Below are positions 62,516 to 64,000 of a DNA stretch of 64,000 nucleotides, piece by piece. Source of the stretch: an uncultured Veillonellaceae bacterium (lineage in GTDB: Bacteria; Bacillota; Negativicutes; Veillonellales; Dialisteraceae); assembly GCA_927353735.1 (NCBI GenBank), contig CAKMIA010000001.1, forward strand, positions 1-64,000, written 5' to 3'. Made by a program: the position numbers and the translations under genes. The first letter of the stretch is position 1. Each line of letters opens with the position of its first letter. The notes below the pieces were generated by a model. That model saw only the letters and a list, made by a program, of their open reading frames with translations. It was not told where the DNA came from and did no database searches.

Positions 62516-63017
62516 ATATTATGTGTCTCTCGGTTCCAACTTGGGACAGCGGGGAGATCTTCTGAGAAGTGCTGTGTGTGCGATGAGCCGGTATGGAATT
62601 CAAGTGCAAAAAAAATCCGGCATATATGAAACTCTGCCCTGGGGGAAAGAGGATCAGGAGCTTTTTTTCAATGCAGTAATACTTGTATATTGGGAAGGAG
62701 AGCCGGAAGAATTGCTGCGCCGGCTGCTGATGATTGAGCAGGAGCACGGCCGGAAGCGGATGATTCACTGGGGGCCGCGTACACTGGATCTTGATTTGAT
62801 TTACGGAAAAAATATCACGCGGGACAGCGAATTTCTCAGGCTGCCGCATCCCTTTTTCTGGGAGCGGGCCTTTGTACTGGTTCCTTTGGCAGATATTGAT
62901 CCGGATTTCACCTTTCAGGGGCAGCCTGTTTTGGAACGAATTGGGGAACTTCATGGCCTGGATTGTGTAAGGCGGACAGATGAACGATGGGAGGTCACCA
63001 ATCATGACGGAAACTGA
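62508..63017 (+). CDS. folK: Hydroxymethyldihydropterin pyrophosphokinase
   Basis: 169 residues; SLGSNLGQRGDLLR and WGPRTLDLDLIYG are the HPPK signatures (Mg-binding aspartates in DLDL). Pyrophosphorylates the pterin product of FolB for use by FolP. mfd begins inside its 3' end. Confidence 0.95.
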   Translation: MNEYYVSLGSNLGQRGDLLRSAVCAMSRYGIQVQKKSGIYETLPWGKEDQELFFNAVILVYWEGEPEELLRRLLMIEQEHGRKRMIHWGPRTLDLDLIYGKNITRDSEFLRLPHPFFWERAFVLVPLADIDPDFTFQGQPVLERIGELHGLDCVRRTDERWEVTNHDGN

Positions 63018-64000
63018 GCAGCTGCCGACGGGACAGACTGGACGGCAGCTGATTGCGATATTGCGTAAGTCCGGGTTGACGCAATCCATTTCTGATGCTT
63101 TATCACAAGACAGGACGATTATGGTATGCGGTGCTGACGGGGCACAAAAAACATGGATTGAAGAAACCGTCCGGGATGCGGATAAACCTGCCATTATCAT
63201 TGTGCCGGAACATAAGGATGTGCAGCGGTGGGAAGAGGATCTTCAATTTTTCTGTCCGGAGCTTGAAATTTTTCCTTTTCCTGTTGTGGAAAAGGCGGAT
63301 TTTGCGGTCACTTTTACCGGTACGGAAGCACTGCGCGGAAGAATGCAGGCTTTATCTGCTCTTCTGAATGGAAAACATTGCATTGTTCTGGCAACGGCTG
63401 TAGAGGCAGCACAGAAACTGCCTGTGCCTTCAGCACTTCTGCGCCATAAAATTGATATTCATGTCGGGGATATCCTGGAGCGGGAACCTTTCCTGGCACA
63501 GCTTATAGCTTATGGATATGAACGGGTCGATCAGGTGGAACGGTGTGGTCATTTTTCGGTCCGTGGGGATATTATTGATATTTTTGCTGTCAATGAGGCA
63601 CATCCTTACCGCATTGAATTTTTTGATGATGAAGTGGATGGCATCCGACAGTTCAATGAGGACGATCAGCGCTCAATTCTGTCAGCCGACAGTTTTTCCC
63701 TGTTTCCGCTCAGAATGGAAAATGATGATGCGGCCAGTCTGTCCACCTATGCGTCCCAGGGGCTTTTGATATATGATGAGCCGCAGCGCGGTGGAGAAAA
63801 GCTCAGAGAATATCTGAGTGAGGAGAAGGAAAACCGTGCGCACTGCGTGGATTGGAGGGAAGTAACATCCCATCGGGGAAAGACACTTGTTTTTTTCCTA
63901 TTGAATCGTGGTCTGCCGGGAATGAATATCCGGCAGACTATGATGTGGAAAGGGCAGCCCGTCACAAATTTTCAGCGTCAGCTTCCTTTGTTTTGTGATG
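63004..64000 (+). CDS. mfd: Transcription-repair coupling factor Mfd, partial (5' part)
   Basis: The frame from ATG 63004 is open to the window's end (332 codons and one base). Its start overlaps folK by 14 bases, with GGGAGG ahead. The 332 residues match the UvrB-homology module of Mfd: YGYERVDQVERCGHFSVRGD, then GDIIDIF and HPYRIEFFDDEVDGIRQF. Mfd removes stalled RNA polymerase and recruits UvrA to template-strand damage. The RNAP-binding and RecG-like helicase parts lie beyond the right edge. Confidence 0.9.
   Translation, partial: MTETEQLPTGQTGRQLIAILRKSGLTQSISDALSQDRTIMVCGADGAQKTWIEETVRDADKPAIIIVPEHKDVQRWEEDLQFFCPELEIFPFPVVEKADFAVTFTGTEALRGRMQALSALLNGKHCIVLATAVEAAQKLPVPSALLRHKIDIHVGDILEREPFLAQLIAYGYERVDQVERCGHFSVRGDIIDIFAVNEAHPYRIEFFDDEVDGIRQFNEDDQRSILSADSFSLFPLRMENDDAASLSTYASQGLLIYDEPQRGGEKLREYLSEEKENRAHCVDWREVTSHRGKTLVFFLLNRGLPGMNIRQTMMWKGQPVTNFQRQLPLFCD

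Noticed and set aside
1-64000. CRISPR array, IS element, prophage or rRNA operon
   Set aside because: No regularly spaced repeats, transposase, integrase or phage structural genes and no rRNA sequence were seen on either strand.

Overview
The window looks like chromosome from a diderm Firmicute of the class Negativicutes (Veillonellaceae, possibly Dialister-like; the genus is an inference). Firmicute hallmarks are a SAM-I riboswitch, a T-box leader, an FMN riboswitch, AGGAGG ribosome binding sites, RNase M5, flotillin FloA, a class II fructose-bisphosphatase and a 3D-domain cell-wall protein. Outer-membrane chemistry shows in HldE with two core-type glycosyltransferases, and lysine/DAP synthesis goes through the LL-diaminopimelate aminotransferase DapL. 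Most genes are GC-rich and densely packed; the large helicase at 11.8-15.0 kb is visibly AT-richer. I see no IS element, prophage, CRISPR array or rRNA operon.

Layout. 0-2 kb: methionine importer metNI (minus) under a SAM-I riboswitch. 2-9.3 kb: TrpR-like regulator and hexose-phosphate mutase, SGNH hydrolase, glpX, lepB, a DcuC-type dicarboxylate carrier, dapL. 9.4-15 kb: ychF, an SfsA-DUF123 fusion, then a lone PLD/SF2-helicase/DUF3427-like protein. 15-25.8 kb: lgt, a secreted GH18 protein, leuS, a BI-1 family membrane protein, a nucleoside kinase, trxB-nth, and a secreted protein with four peptidoglycan-binding repeats and a 3D domain. 25.8-27.2 kb: a terminator-bounded Panacea (SocA-like) gene plus a three-TM coiled-coil partner, resembling a toxin-antitoxin unit. 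27.3-29.5 kb: an orphan response regulator coupled to rnmV and rsmA. 29.5-32.8 kb: a tryptophan-type T-box controlling an ECF transporter whose S component is fused to an ATPase. 32.9-38.7 kb: queF, a methionine gamma-lyase-like PLP enzyme, tRNA-Ala(CGC), and GT4-hldE-GT9 for LPS core. 38.7-40 kb: infC-rpmI-rplT with an attenuator leader and an apparent AUA start for infC. 40-46.3 kb: a dehydrogenase and EamA exporter, a HAD phosphatase, an epimerase, a two-component pair whose kinase has no membrane segment, and exonuclease III. 46.6-52.7 kb: an ACT protein and UPF0210, nfeD-floA with two unknown genes, a CntK/histidine-racemase-like epimerase, a nitroreductase. 52.8-56.6 kb: glmU, prs, pth, tmk. 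56.6-60.3 kb: the riboflavin operon ribD-ribE-ribBA-ribH under an FMN riboswitch. 60.4-64 kb: a helical unknown, a small structured transcription unit, folP-folB-folK, and the 5' part of mfd running off the window.

Most genes are housekeeping. The items that look least described are the Panacea/membrane-protein pair, the PLD-helicase island, the Trp T-box with its S-A fused ECF importer, the CntK-like racemase without metallophore genes, the small transcription unit before folP, and the unusual start codons (AUA for infC; TTG for dcuC, ribD and the 3D protein). All functional statements rest on motif reading by eye; no search was run.
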